Virus record (IMG/VR): IMGVR_UViG_3300010885_059349
Location: 1 to 27,329 of that record
DNA length: 27,329 nt
Reading direction: 5' to 3' (one strand)
Source of the DNA: a virus
Shown piece by piece: positions 15,268-22,547 of this stretch. The notes under the pieces were generated by a model, which was not told where the DNA came from, did no database searches, and was given only the letters and a program-made list of their open reading frames with translations. Both the position numbers and the translations under genes were made by a program. Numbering within the stretch: the stretch's first letter is position 1; every line of letters begins with the position of its first letter.

Positions 15268-15621
15268 CTATTGAACCTGTACGAATACTTCTTTATAACA
15301 ACCGCAACTTTGGTCGTATATTGATTCTTTTCTGTATAGTGGTTGTTGAGGTGTTACTATTTGTGGTTGTTGCTGAACCACAATTGGTGCTTGTTGGTAT
15401 ATCACTTGCGGTTGTTGATATACAGTTCTAGGTTGTGACAATTCATAACCAATTACTCCACCAATTAATGCGGGACCAATGAAACCTCCCCAACCACCAT
15501 TATAGTGGTTCTCATAATGACCGTAACCACCACGATAACCACCGTATCCGCCTTGCCATCCGTGAGCCATCACAGAGGTTGAAGTAAGTAACAATAAGGT
15601 TATAACAGCAATCTTTTTCAT
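15268..15621 (-). CDS. Exported Gly/Gln-rich protein with glycine zipper
   Basis: 117 residues. A Sec signal peptide (MKKIAVITLLLLTSTSVMA, cleavage before HGW) is followed by a Gly/Tyr/His-rich stretch (GWQGGYGGYRGGYGHYENHY), a glycine-zipper membrane-like segment (GFIGPALIGGVIGYEL) and a Gln/Pro/Val-rich region, ending with two Cys in DQSCGCYKE. Comparable small envelope proteins are common in proteobacteria. AGGAA lies six bases ahead of the ATG, and a perfect sigma-70 promoter sits about 35-60 bases upstream. It is the first gene of the transcript that would also carry the tmRNA and the barrel protein. Function unknown; envelope modification is the natural guess. Confidence 0.75.
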   Translation of the reverse strand: MKKIAVITLLLLTSTSVMAHGWQGGYGGYRGGYGHYENHYNGGWGGFIGPALIGGVIGYELSQPRTVYQQPQVIYQQAPIVVQQQPQIVTPQQPLYRKESIYDQSCGCYKEVFVQVQ

Positions 15622-15654
15622 AATATTTCCTATTTAATTTGACACTATATGACC

Positions 15655-15683
15655 ATTATATATTAATACCAGTTTCTTGTCAA
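15655..15683 (-). promoter_or_regulatory. Perfect consensus sigma-70 promoter (TTGACA-17-TATAAT)
   Basis: Minus-strand TTGACA at 15683-15678, a 17-base spacer and TATAAT at 15660-15655: 12 of 12 consensus bases at optimal spacing. It lies in the short non-coding gap 15622-15696. Transcription would start near 15648 and run through the Gly-zipper gene into ssrA and the barrel gene, consistent with early expression by unmodified host polymerase. Confidence 0.85.
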
Positions 15684-15696
15684 GCATTATTATCAA

Positions 15697-16014
15697 TTAA
15701 TCTTCATCAACCATATGAAAGTCACTAAATCTCAATACAGCAAAGTCACCTGGACTTTTAGGATTGTTCCAATCAATATGAACAAATAAATTATCATTAC
15801 CTGTCATCACCCAGCAACCTTGCATATACATGCCATCACTTCTTTGTACTGCCGCTCGATTTCCTTTAAAGCCTTTGATTAAGCATGAATCATTATTTAA
15901 TACAATTCTAACTGAATCTGAAAAATTAAGTACCAAATAAGGTTTAGCTACTGCTACTTGTGGCGCAAGAAGAAAGGCAAATGCCAAAAACAACCAAATC
16001 TTTGTTTTTTCCAT
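15697..16014 (-). CDS. Small exported protein with GCW motif (a)
   Basis: 105 residues with a signal peptide (MEKTKIWLFLAFAFLLAPQV, cleavage near AVA-K). The mature domain has two cysteines, one in NNDSCLIKGF and one in MYMQGCWVMTGND, followed by FVHIDW. The next gene upstream has the same Cys ... GCW ... W layout, so the two look like distant paralogues, probably with a disulfide in the periplasm. The ATG overlaps the upstream stop (TAATG at 16012-16016). No function is known to me. Confidence 0.75.
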   Translation of the reverse strand: MEKTKIWLFLAFAFLLAPQVAVAKPYLVLNFSDSVRIVLNNDSCLIKGFKGNRAAVQRSDGMYMQGCWVMTGNDNLFVHIDWNNPKSPGDFAVLRFSDFHMVDED

Positions 16015-16385
16015 TATAGGTCTCCCTTAATGGGGTTAGGATCTTTAGTAACAGGATTATTATCATCTGTCCATCTTTTCTTTTCTGTACTAAACAACTT
16101 TTGTTTATAATTGACTATTAAACCTTTAGCCCACCAAACATTTATCAATGATTCAAATTCAGCTGGTGCTTCTACCATAGACCAACATCCTTCATGAACT
16201 GTTCCATTACCTTCTGTTGCGTAAGCTATGTAACTAAACGCTCCGGCCGCATCAGGATTAACACACTTAAATAAACTAAGAGCGATAAAACCACCGCTAT
16301 CGTTAGGCATATACATTTCTTTAGGTTCATCAGCAAAACAAACAGTAGAAATACATAATGCTAACGATACGATTAATTTTTTCAT
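16014..16385 (-). CDS. Small exported protein with GCW motif (b)
   Basis: 123 residues from the ATG at 16385, chosen because GGAG lies six bases upstream and the upstream small gene ends in TAATG there; a four-codon-longer start lacks a ribosome site. Signal peptide MKKLIVSLALCISTVCFA. Mature part: SGGFIALSLFKCVNPDAAGA, YATEGNGTVHEGCWSMV, then INVWWAKGLIVNY and a hydrophilic Lys/Asp/Pro tail. Cys in LFKC and GCW likely pair. It resembles the downstream GCW protein in layout. Likely periplasmic; role unknown. Confidence 0.75.
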   Translation of the reverse strand: MKKLIVSLALCISTVCFADEPKEMYMPNDSGGFIALSLFKCVNPDAAGAFSYIAYATEGNGTVHEGCWSMVEAPAEFESLINVWWAKGLIVNYKQKLFSTEKKRWTDDNNPVTKDPNPIKGDL

Positions 16386-16510
16386 TATATTCTCCATTTA
16401 AAGGTAACAGATAAACTCTCACCTTTTAATGTTTTTCCTTGCATTAAAGCCCAAATGTCTTTTAATGTTAATTGAAGTTTGTCACTTTGAAGTCCGGTTG
16501 TAAGTTTCAT
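16385..16510 (-). CDS. Small unknown protein (41 aa)
   Basis: 41 residues, MKLTTGLQSDKLQLTLKDIW then ALMQGKTLKGESLSVTFKW. The ATG at 16510 has AGGAA seven bases upstream, and the stop shares a base with the next start (TAATG at 16383-16387). It fills the gap between the HNH gene and the GCW protein with correct spacing on both sides. No signal peptide, membrane segment or known domain is seen. Confidence 0.6.
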   Translation of the reverse strand: MKLTTGLQSDKLQLTLKDIWALMQGKTLKGESLSVTFKWRI

Positions 16511-16523
16511 TGGTTATTTCCTT

Positions 16524-16982
16524 TTATTTGGGAGAAACATACCTCTTGTATGCGCCAACCCAATCGGTTGAGATTTCTTTTTGTGCCTGTGCCAAAGGCA
16601 TTTGGCCATTACAAACCATTGTATGTAGTTTGTTCTCAACTAAATCTTTCATATGTGCGTTTAAATAACCATTAAATGGCTGTGGCCATAAGTTTGATGC
16701 AGCATTAGACCCACCAAGTTCTAATGAAATAAGATGGTCTACTTCACATCCTTCTGGACCAGCACAATAACCTGCATGATTAATAATGCCATAATGATAA
16801 TAAACAAGTGTTTTTGTTTTTTCACTCACATTCCTTATTGTTGTTGTTCTAAATGTGGATGCACAAATTACTTGTTTAGTCAAAGCTGGATCAGCCTTAC
16901 CTGGTGTAAATTTTACATTAGGCACAGTATCAGCATATGCTGTTGTTGCCATGAACAACACTAATAACATTATTTTTTTCAT
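16524..16982 (-). CDS. Exported HNH endonuclease
   Basis: 152 residues. Signal peptide MKKIMLLVLFMATTAYA. The mature domain starts PNVKFTPGKADPALTKQVIC and STFRTTTIRNVS, then carries the HNH core EVDHLISLELGGSNAASNLW with Asp-His and the downstream Asn, followed by PQPFNGYLNAHMKDLVENKL. Cys residues in KQVIC, YCAGPEGC and MVCNG may be disulfide-bonded. Similar secreted HNH proteins occur in proteobacteria. In a phage, an exported nuclease could cut incoming DNA of rivals in the periplasm or scavenge extracellular DNA; neither is shown. Its start overlaps the end of the upstream PD-(D/E)XK gene by four bases (ATGA-type). Confidence 0.85.
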   Translation of the reverse strand: MKKIMLLVLFMATTAYADTVPNVKFTPGKADPALTKQVICASTFRTTTIRNVSEKTKTLVYYHYGIINHAGYCAGPEGCEVDHLISLELGGSNAASNLWPQPFNGYLNAHMKDLVENKLHTMVCNGQMPLAQAQKEISTDWVGAYKRYVSPK

Positions 16983-17644
16983 TTATTATTCCTTTTGTAT
17001 TCGCCTACTAAATTAACCAATGGTTCAATCCATGTTTTAGTGGGTTGAATAAATATTGCAGGTTCTTCATTCTCTACTGCCATAATGGTGACCAATTGAT
17101 GTATTGGTTGACCAATCAATTCTTCATAGGCCAAGGCGTAAAAACATTCCTGCATATAGTAATCTTCAATTTGTTCTGTAGTTTTCAATTTGCGTGAGGT
17201 TTTAAAGTCTATCACAGACAACACACCATCAAACTCACCAATGCAATCAACTCGACCAGCTACACCAAGAAGGGTACTATAAAGTCCACATTCCTGATAG
17301 TGTATATTATTTATCCGATTTAATACTGATTTGATGGTATTAAACATCTCCAATGCGTCCGGAAACGCACCTTTATGATAGAAGGCGTCATTGTTTAAGT
17401 ATTTCTCGCAAAGAGTGTGGACATTAGTCCCACGATTGGAGGCCTGTTTGGAGATACGATTAGCTTCTACTTCACCAACTCGATTACGCCATGCTTGTAT
17501 ACCTTCTTTTTTGAAATAAGATAAAACAGTAGTGATAGAAGGAACTTTAGAACCATCAGGTAAAAGATATTTACGGCCATGTTCGGTCGTTTCGGCAGTT
17601 AATTCTTCTAATATTTTTGGTGGGCAATAGTTAAAGGTTACCAT
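16979..17644 (-). CDS. PD-(D/E)XK exonuclease (RecB/Cas4/MGME1-like)
   Basis: 221 residues. Core motifs are ECGLYSTLLGVAGRVDCIGE with E118 and D133, then SVIDFKTSRK with D146 and K148, then YYMQECFYALAYEEL with the motif Q/Y. HTLCEKYLNN upstream matches the helix with the conserved His/Glu of this class. N-terminal KYLLPDGSKVPSITTVLSYF is typical of phage nucleases of this group. Length is standard for stand-alone phage copies. Likely acts in recombination-dependent replication or host DNA degradation, supplying nucleotides. It overlaps both neighbours by a few bases. Confidence 0.85.
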   Translation of the reverse strand: MVTFNYCPPKILEELTAETTEHGRKYLLPDGSKVPSITTVLSYFKKEGIQAWRNRVGEVEANRISKQASNRGTNVHTLCEKYLNNDAFYHKGAFPDALEMFNTIKSVLNRINNIHYQECGLYSTLLGVAGRVDCIGEFDGVLSVIDFKTSRKLKTTEQIEDYYMQECFYALAYEELIGQPIHQLVTIMAVENEEPAIFIQPTKTWIEPLVNLVGEYKRNNK

Positions 17645-17916
17645 TCTCGTGGAGTCTTTGTTTTGTGACCACCCATAGTATTGCCAGGAATAGTTTCTTT
17701 CATGCGTTGAATGACATACTTTTCAAAGGCGGAATCGGGTTTACCCATGCCAGGAACAGACATACGAGAACCATCCGACATAACGGGTAGGTTCTCAACT
17801 GAATGATATTGTTCCATAGTTGGATTTTGTTCTTTATAGTCCGACAATTTAGTATAGGACATAGTAACTTGAACAATCTCGCCTGTTTCTATATTTTTAA
17901 AATCATATCTTGGCAT
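17638..17916 (-). CDS. FmdB-like small protein lacking the zinc cysteines
   Basis: 92 residues. MPRYDFKNIETGEIVQVTMS resembles the start of FmdB-type zinc ribbons (MPxYxF/Yxxx..G) but the CxxC pairs are absent; the protein has no Cys at all. The rest (DGSRMSVPGMGKPDSAFEKY then VIQRMKETIPGN) matches a version seen in T4-like cyanophages. Probably a small regulatory or interaction protein; function unknown. Start overlaps the methyltransferase stop as TAATG. Confidence 0.75.
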   Translation of the reverse strand: MPRYDFKNIETGEIVQVTMSYTKLSDYKEQNPTMEQYHSVENLPVMSDGSRMSVPGMGKPDSAFEKYVIQRMKETIPGNTMGGHKTKTPREW

Positions 17917-18554
17917 TATTTTTTAATTCCTATCCAAATTTTATCATTGTCCCAACATAACCGGTTGTTGTGGTGACAAACAATAAATGATTCAAAAGAA
18001 AAGTTCTCATTAATAAAATCTTGAATTGGTGCGTATATGTTTTCGTCCCAACCTCTTTCTAAATCTTCAATGATTAACAAACCGCCACTTTTTAGATACT
18101 TTGTAGATTCCTTGATAATAACCAACTGGTCTGAAATCACATGAGAAGAGTCATCTAATATCACATCAAATTCAACATTGGTGCTAGATAAGGCCTCATT
18201 GATTTCATCAGGCAGACTAACATTCACTCGGTAGTATTGAGCATACTCAACATTTAACTGCCGACATCTTTCAATTGAATCGTTATTATTATCTATGCCA
18301 TAATATTTCATATCAGCAAAGAATTCCTTGAACATTAATAGTGAATCACCATTTTGAAGCCCATATTCTAAGAAATTAACTTTCTTGTTTTTAAATGGCG
18401 CAAAGAACATTTCATATACAGCTGTGTAGCCTTTGCGATGGCCCATGTTGACACTTCCAATGGAGTATGGACCTTTATCGGCTTTGTATTTTTCAGCCAA
18501 TGAACATAAACTAGTTTTATGAAGTGAACTATCAATCAATATTGTTTTTTGCAT
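17916..18554 (-). CDS. Class I SAM-dependent methyltransferase
   Basis: 212 residues. LCSLAEKYKADKGPYSIGSV and YEMFFAPFKNK resemble the start of macrocin/CmcI-type O-methyltransferases. Motif I is NFLEYGLQNGDSLLMFKEFF; YYGIDNNNDSIERC carries the acidic ribose-binding residue; VEFDVILDDSSHVISDQL and SGGLLIIEDLERG form the catalytic/metal region. This class methylates sugar hydroxyls, so with the adjacent glycosyltransferase and sugar dehydrogenase in the same block it may decorate a glycan. Substrate is unknown. Starts 13 bases after the preceding gene. Confidence 0.8.
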   Translation of the reverse strand: MQKTILIDSSLHKTSLCSLAEKYKADKGPYSIGSVNMGHRKGYTAVYEMFFAPFKNKKVNFLEYGLQNGDSLLMFKEFFADMKYYGIDNNNDSIERCRQLNVEYAQYYRVNVSLPDEINEALSSTNVEFDVILDDSSHVISDQLVIIKESTKYLKSGGLLIIEDLERGWDENIYAPIQDFINENFSFESFIVCHHNNRLCWDNDKIWIGIKK

Positions 18555-18566
18555 AAATGAATACCT

Positions 18567-19139
18567 CTAAAATTGTAACTGTGCATTAAACCATTCAGGT
18601 ATTCTGCGTGAGTTAATTTTACCTGACCATGAGGCCAAATGTTGTTTGTTGTTGATGTAATAGTTACGATAAGACGCTACTGAACTACCTTCGACCACTA
18701 CTTCAACTGGCATAGCCGGTGTCGGTTCCGTGAATGGCCGTTTAGCAATATTTGTAGGTGCAACTGTTACGAGTAAGGCAACTAATCCCGTTTCTTGACA
18801 TTTGTGTACTTTGCCATATCGATAGGTATATTCCGTACATAAATTAGCTAATAAGATGGCCAACCAATTGTAGTTCCCAATTGACTGACGAACCCAAACA
18901 GCAGACGGATGATTTACATGAGTAGCCGAATATAATTCAGCCTCTAGCCGTTTATCGGCCATTTTCCATAACTGTTTCTTGCGGCCTGTTGAAGATGTAC
19001 CAGTAATTTGTACACCATCAAGCACACGATGAGCAGTAGATAATAGTTGAGCAGACTCAAGTATCATTTTGATTACATGCTTATCGTTGTGCATCTGCGC
19101 ACAGATTGTGGGGTTGTCATCCAGATAAAAGATATTCAC
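18567..19139 (-). CDS. Conserved T4-like phage protein of unknown function (FYLDDNP / DKHVIKM)
   Basis: 190 residues if started at GTG 19139, giving NIFYLDDNPTICAQMHNDKH, VIKMILESAQLLSTAHRVLD and later HPSAVWVRQSIGNYNWLAIL. The GTG shares a base with the upstream stop (TAGTG at 19137-19141) and has GGACGG upstream, and the conserved part begins here. The ATG at 19154 would add five residues and lacks a ribosome site. The N-terminal Asp/His/Lys pattern is highly conserved among T4-like phages of aquatic bacteria. C-terminal half: EEP-like TEPTPAMPVEVVVEG and YRNYYINNKQHLASW. No enzyme class is recognised with confidence. Confidence 0.75.
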   Translation of the reverse strand: MNIFYLDDNPTICAQMHNDKHVIKMILESAQLLSTAHRVLDGVQITGTSSTGRKKQLWKMADKRLEAELYSATHVNHPSAVWVRQSIGNYNWLAILLANLCTEYTYRYGKVHKCQETGLVALLVTVAPTNIAKRPFTEPTPAMPVEVVVEGSSVASYRNYYINNKQHLASWSGKINSRRIPEWFNAQLQF

Positions 19140-19417
19140 TATTTTGCCGTCCATTTAATATTCAATAATTTATACAACCATCTTACTACAAAGTTAGGTT
19201 GTTTGTCAAGTGCAAATGTTAATCCATTTGTTTCAATACCGTCGGCTCTGATAGTTGTTGTCCATGTTACACCCCCTGGAGTAATGAAACTAATATTGGA
19301 TGGAGTTATAGTTCCAGTGGTCACATATGGGCTAAATTTAGAACAACCTGAATAATCCAATTCTAATGGGATTTGTTCCGTCAATGGGAAAAAATAATCA
19401 ATCTCTTGTTGATACAT
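19139..19417 (-). CDS. Unknown protein (92 aa)
   Basis: 92 residues. Begins MYQQEIDYFFPLTEQIPLEL, has a strand-rich middle (SPYVTTGTITPSNISFITPG, VTWTTTIRADGIE) and a basic aromatic end (FVVRWLYKLLNIKW). No known family or membrane segment is clear. It sits one base after the glycosyltransferase stop and is coupled to the next gene. The Shine-Dalgarno is weak (AGGCC). Confidence 0.65.
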   Translation of the reverse strand: MYQQEIDYFFPLTEQIPLELDYSGCSKFSPYVTTGTITPSNISFITPGGVTWTTTIRADGIETNGLTFALDKQPNFVVRWLYKLLNIKWTAK

Positions 19418-19418
19418 T

Positions 19419-20201
19419 TTAATATGGCCTATTAAATGGTCCAGTCATTCGACATTCTACGCTAGCATAGTGATTCTTAGGGTCTTGGTGAGGCCTGGAG
19501 ATGTCCAGAACACCCGCTTTTGTATATACATCTAGTGATGAACCGATATCAAAGTAAATGTTGCGAGGATTAGCCTTCCACATTTCAGTAATGAATACTT
19601 CGCTCATGGGACCTGCAGCCACCATTACAAAATGACCAGAGAATGAACTAGCAAACTCTCTCACACCTTCAATCAATCGGTAACCATTTTGCTCAAACTG
19701 TGTAATACAATCTGATGGCACAGGACAAAACTTATTGACAGCGAACGGATATTCTTTCCCTTGGCCAAGATAGTTAACCACCAATGATACTGTGATACCT
19801 TTGGTGTCTAATGTGCTAATCCAGTCAATGAACCGAGCATAGTTAGCATTACCAAAGACTGTATTAGGTGCAACAGGTGAATTGGTTATGATAGGAATCA
19901 AGGCCATATGTTCTGTTTGAGAAGCACAACACCGACAAGGGAGACCATAATGGTTATCCGGCCCTTGTAGTGTTAGTGACTCCTGCAAGGCATCACCTAG
20001 TTTAGTTCTCCCACCTTCTTTGAATACCCATTCTTTGTTTTGAAAGACTAATGATTGTTCCCCTACTGGTTGGCCGGTGGCAACGGCTAATTCACCATCA
20101 CCCCAGCGAACAAACGAGAATGGATGTTTAGACTCAATGAGTTGTGTATAATGGTCAAAGAATTTCTGTAACGACCATTCTTGTTGTTCAGGATTAATCA
20201 T
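19419..20201 (-). CDS. GT-D-fold-like glycosyltransferase (DUF1792 type)
   Basis: 260 residues. The N-terminal HPFSFVRWGDGELAVATGQ matches the RFGDGE signature of GT-D/DUF1792 glycosyltransferases, where the DxE pair binds the metal and nucleotide sugar. The C-terminal AAGPMSEVFITEMWKANPRN and IYFDIGSSLDVYT is the second hallmark. A middle segment (NTVFGNANYARFIDWISTL, ITVSLVVNYLGQG) fits the same fold. It would transfer a sugar to a glycan or protein; donor and acceptor are not readable. It lies in the same operon as a methyltransferase. The start overlaps the upstream stop (TAATG). Confidence 0.75.
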   Translation of the reverse strand: MINPEQQEWSLQKFFDHYTQLIESKHPFSFVRWGDGELAVATGQPVGEQSLVFQNKEWVFKEGGRTKLGDALQESLTLQGPDNHYGLPCRCCASQTEHMALIPIITNSPVAPNTVFGNANYARFIDWISTLDTKGITVSLVVNYLGQGKEYPFAVNKFCPVPSDCITQFEQNGYRLIEGVREFASSFSGHFVMVAAGPMSEVFITEMWKANPRNIYFDIGSSLDVYTKAGVLDISRPHQDPKNHYASVECRMTGPFNRPY

Positions 20202-20530
20202 TATTTGCTGCCTAGTACCGGAATTTCATCAAAGTTATTAGCTTTAAGGTTAATTTTTTCCTTTGGGCCTGCCTTCTCTTGTTGAGCTTTTAATTCTGCT
20301 ACTTTTTTAGATACAGAATCTACCGTTACTGTTTGTAATACAAATTGCAAGAATTCTTTATATGGATTATCTACATGAATTTCACGATAACCGGCTTTAG
20401 CCGTTACATCTCCATCATATACCATACGAATAGCTGTTCCACCATTTTGTAGTGGTGCAATTTCTGTAACATGGTCTAGGTTAATAATAACTTCACAATT
20501 TTTCTCACGGGATTTCACTTGAATTAACAT
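20201..20530 (-). CDS. Small unknown protein, FlbD-like pattern
   Basis: 109 residues. VIINLDHVTEIAPLQNGGTA, then IRMVYDGDV and REIHVDNPYKEFLQFVLQTV, resembles the short strand-rich pattern of FlbD-type proteins (conserved Asn-x-Asp-His-Val-x-x-Ile and a final helix). The C-terminal third is charged and Lys-rich (KKVAELKAQQEKAGPKEKIN). No function is inferred. It begins the pair with the glycosyltransferase and is joined to it by TAATG. Confidence 0.65.
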   Translation of the reverse strand: MLIQVKSREKNCEVIINLDHVTEIAPLQNGGTAIRMVYDGDVTAKAGYREIHVDNPYKEFLQFVLQTVTVDSVSKKVAELKAQQEKAGPKEKINLKANNFDEIPVLGSK

Positions 20531-20540
20531 TAACTACTCC

Positions 20541-20735
20541 TTAATCATTACCTTTAAAAATATGATAACCATTTTTTGCACGAGAAACTTGTGCGTTGAT
20601 GGCCGCCTTTTTATATAGGTTACGGGCCACCTTGTCATAAATGCTACCTAAAATAATTTTTGTTTGTTTTTTCAATCTAAAGTTTCCATCAGTTATTGGT
20701 TGTTTTTTCAATCGAAAGTTTTCATCAGTTTTCAT
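20541..20735 (-). CDS. Small basic protein with NFRLKKQ repeats (64 aa)
   Basis: 64 residues: two 12-residue repeats NFRLKKQPITDG / NFRLKKQTKIIL at the N-terminus, then a basic helix (YDKVARNLYKKAAINAQVSR). The DNA also repeats with a 36-base period at about 20665-20735. The high Lys/Arg content suggests nucleic-acid or acidic-protein binding, not proven. ATGA overlap with the upstream gene. Confidence 0.6.
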   Translation of the reverse strand: MKTDENFRLKKQPITDGNFRLKKQTKIILGSIYDKVARNLYKKAAINAQVSRAKNGYHIFKGND

Positions 20736-20935
20736 TTGATTTCCTTATATTCATTGGTTAAATAAAATTCTAATAGTTTATGCTGAATCATTAATGGAAT
20801 ATTCACAAAAGGATTCTCTAGTGCAAACCTAGGAGCCGATGGTCTCCATTTATTTTTCGTCATAAAATATTGAAAATGCTGACGGTGAGTTGTGTTTTTT
20901 GCATCAAACTCCATTAAAATTGGTCCATGTAACAT
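20732..20935 (-). CDS. Small unknown protein (67 aa)
   Basis: 67 residues, HRQHFQYFMTKNKWRPSAPR then FALENPFVNIPLMIQHKLLE. No recognised domain. The pattern MTKNKWR...C/APRFxLENPFxxIPxMI looks like a conserved short motif, but no family name comes to mind. The start is coupled by TAATG to the upstream stop and the end overlaps the next start by four bases. Confidence 0.65.
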   Translation of the reverse strand: MLHGPILMEFDAKNTTHRQHFQYFMTKNKWRPSAPRFALENPFVNIPLMIQHKLLEFYLTNEYKEIK

Positions 20936-21198
20936 TATACTACTCCTATGCCGACCCAGCGGCCTTGACTATCAAACTCTGTACCATTCAACATCTGATA
21001 GGCGGTCACTTTTCGGCCATCTTTGATAGCCTTGATAACACCACCATTTTTCTTAATGTTCCAGATATAGGTACTTAGGCGGTACAAAACAGGTTCAACT
21101 TTTGTATCTTTAAACACAGTATTAAACTGTTCTACTGTTACTGGATCGCCATTTTTTAATACAATTGCAATCTTGTGAAATACTCTACCTTTACTCAT
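20935..21198 (-). CDS. Small protein with winged-helix-like segment (87 aa)
   Basis: 87 residues. DPVTVEQFNTVFKDTKVEPV, then YRLSTYIWNIKKNGGVIKAI and DGRKVTAYQMLN, has a helix-helix-wing look found in small phage DNA-binding proteins. It could be a transcription or replication accessory factor. No family is firmly recognised. It overlaps the upstream gene by eight bases. Confidence 0.65.
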   Translation of the reverse strand: MSKGRVFHKIAIVLKNGDPVTVEQFNTVFKDTKVEPVLYRLSTYIWNIKKNGGVIKAIKDGRKVTAYQMLNGTEFDSQGRWVGIGVV

Positions 21199-21382
21199 TT
21201 TCTTTATCCTTAATCATAATATAATTTACATATGAAGCATTGAAGTTTAGAGAAGCAATGAATAAATCAAATGCCATCCAACCATAACTTTGTCCTATGT
21301 AATTAATTGATGCGTTATGGCACATCCAAACTCCAATTGCAGCGTTTGCTCCAATCCATATTTTTACTGAATTCTTGGTCAC
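21191..21382 (-). CDS. Small membrane protein (63 aa)
   Basis: 63 residues with two probable membrane segments (VKIWIGANAAIGVWMC and YGWMAFDLFIASLNFNASYV) and a charged end KDKENE. GGAG sits six to seven bases before the ATG. It is 10 bases after the AAA+ ATPase gene. Inner-membrane location is inferred; role unknown. Confidence 0.6.
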   Translation of the reverse strand: MTKNSVKIWIGANAAIGVWMCHNASINYIGQSYGWMAFDLFIASLNFNASYVNYIMIKDKENE

Positions 21383-21392
21383 ACTCTACTCC

Positions 21393-22478
21393 TTAAAATG
21401 GTGCCTCTTCTTCTTTAATATAGTCTGCAGGATTAGGCGGCAATTCAGCTTCATCGGGTTTGACAATCTTAGAATATAAATCTAAGAAGGCAACTTTAGT
21501 GTCTTCATCAAAACGAGCAACACATAACTCAATGGCTTTTTGTTTGTCTTTAAAAATAGCAAAGGCTTTAGCAATATGAACCAATCGGCGAGTTGAGATG
21601 ATTTCATCAATCGCACCTTCGTCATAAGTTTTACGAATAACATCAGCCCATTGAATTAAATTATCAACAAACTCCACATCTGATAGTAGGTTAGATAAGA
21701 TTTTCTTTTCTGTCTTGGTATCAGGATACTCTTGTTCTACTGTAATAGGAAATCTTTCAAGAAAGGCATCATCTAAAATTTGAGATAGATATTTGCCTTC
21801 ATCTGAACCACGACCTTTAGTATTAGCCGTAGAAATGACACTAAAGCCTTGAACTGGATGTACCACTTCACCAGACTTCTTATTGTAATAAGGTTTGCCT
21901 TCTAAGATGCCTTGTAAGCACATAAGTTTATTTGAACCACGGTCTACTTCATCAATCAATAAAATAGCACCACGCTTCATAGCAGTGATTACGGGACCAT
22001 CACGGTTAACCACATTGCCATTAACCAAAGTAGGGCCACCAAGCAAATCAGACTCATCAGTTTCAATAGAAATGTTGACACGGATACACTCCCTTTGTAA
22101 TTCAGCACATACTTGTTCAACCATCAATGTTTTACCATTGCCTGATAGACCTGTGATGAACACTGGATAGAATTGTTTAGATTTAATGATGTTTGTGAGG
22201 TCTTTAAAGAATCCGAATGGAACATAACCTTCAAACTTTTCTGGAATAGACACATCTGAATCATCAATTAGTCTAGGTTGGCGCATATGTACTACGGCCA
22301 TTTGTGGTTGAGGTGCTGGCAGTTTGTATTGTCCTCGGCCGACTTTGTATTCATCAGTAAATAACCAACGATAATTAGGGAAGTTTCGTTCTGATGCTTC
22401 TTTCTTAATATCTGCTCGTGATATTGTAGCACCAGTACCAAACTTCACTTCAAGAGCTTTTAATAAATCTAAATTCAT
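21393..22478 (-). CDS. cobS: CobS/MoxR-type AAA+ ATPase
   Basis: 361 residues from the ATG at 22478. The longer frame needs a TTG at 22523 that lies within the promoter spacer. Walker A is GLSGNGKTLMVEQVC, Walker B AILLIDEVDRG, sensor 1 STANTKGRGSDEG, and an arginine-finger region FLERFPITVEQEYP follows. Before the ATPase is a small N-terminal domain (LDLLKALEVKFGTG ... RADIKKEASE). CobS homologues are common in T4-like marine phages. They are named after the cobaltochelatase subunit but are MoxR-class ATPases, and no CobT/CobN partner is in the window. A remodelling ATPase role in virion or DNA processing is as likely as one in B12 synthesis. Confidence 0.85.
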   Translation of the reverse strand: MNLDLLKALEVKFGTGATISRADIKKEASERNFPNYRWLFTDEYKVGRGQYKLPAPQPQMAVVHMRQPRLIDDSDVSIPEKFEGYVPFGFFKDLTNIIKSKQFYPVFITGLSGNGKTLMVEQVCAELQRECIRVNISIETDESDLLGGPTLVNGNVVNRDGPVITAMKRGAILLIDEVDRGSNKLMCLQGILEGKPYYNKKSGEVVHPVQGFSVISTANTKGRGSDEGKYLSQILDDAFLERFPITVEQEYPDTKTEKKILSNLLSDVEFVDNLIQWADVIRKTYDEGAIDEIISTRRLVHIAKAFAIFKDKQKAIELCVARFDEDTKVAFLDLYSKIVKPDEAELPPNPADYIKEEEAPF

Positions 22479-22511
22479 AATATAAAATGCCTTATCAACA
22501 ATTGAAATACT

Positions 22512-22540
22512 AGTATAACTCAATTATACCATTTTGTCAA
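22512..22540 (-). promoter_or_regulatory. Sigma-70-type promoter for the AAA+ gene (TTGACA-17-TATACT)
   Basis: Minus-strand TTGACA at 22540-22535, a 17-base spacer and TATACT at 22517-22512: 11 of 12 consensus bases. Transcription from about 22505 gives a 27-base leader before the ATG at 22478. It lies in the short gap after the 43-residue gene, so the block from the AAA+ gene onward has its own early promoter. Confidence 0.75.
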
Positions 22541-22547
22541 GTGGTAA

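Noticed and set aside
15249-15431. Plus-strand open frame rich in Val
   Set aside because: Antisense to the Gln/Val-rich exported protein, no ribosome site.
19180-19211. TTGACA-18-TAAGAT on the minus strand
   Set aside because: Inside a coding gene with a poor -10; likely chance in A/T-rich DNA.
21393-22478. Host-like cobalamin gene acquired for B12 synthesis
   Set aside because: No partner chelatase genes are present, and CobS-like ATPases are widespread in T4-like phages, so the metabolic reading is not supported here.
22479-22523. N-terminal extension of the AAA+ ATPase from TTG 22523
   Set aside because: The TTG lies in the promoter spacer and upstream of the probable transcription start; the ATG at 22478 fits the family start.
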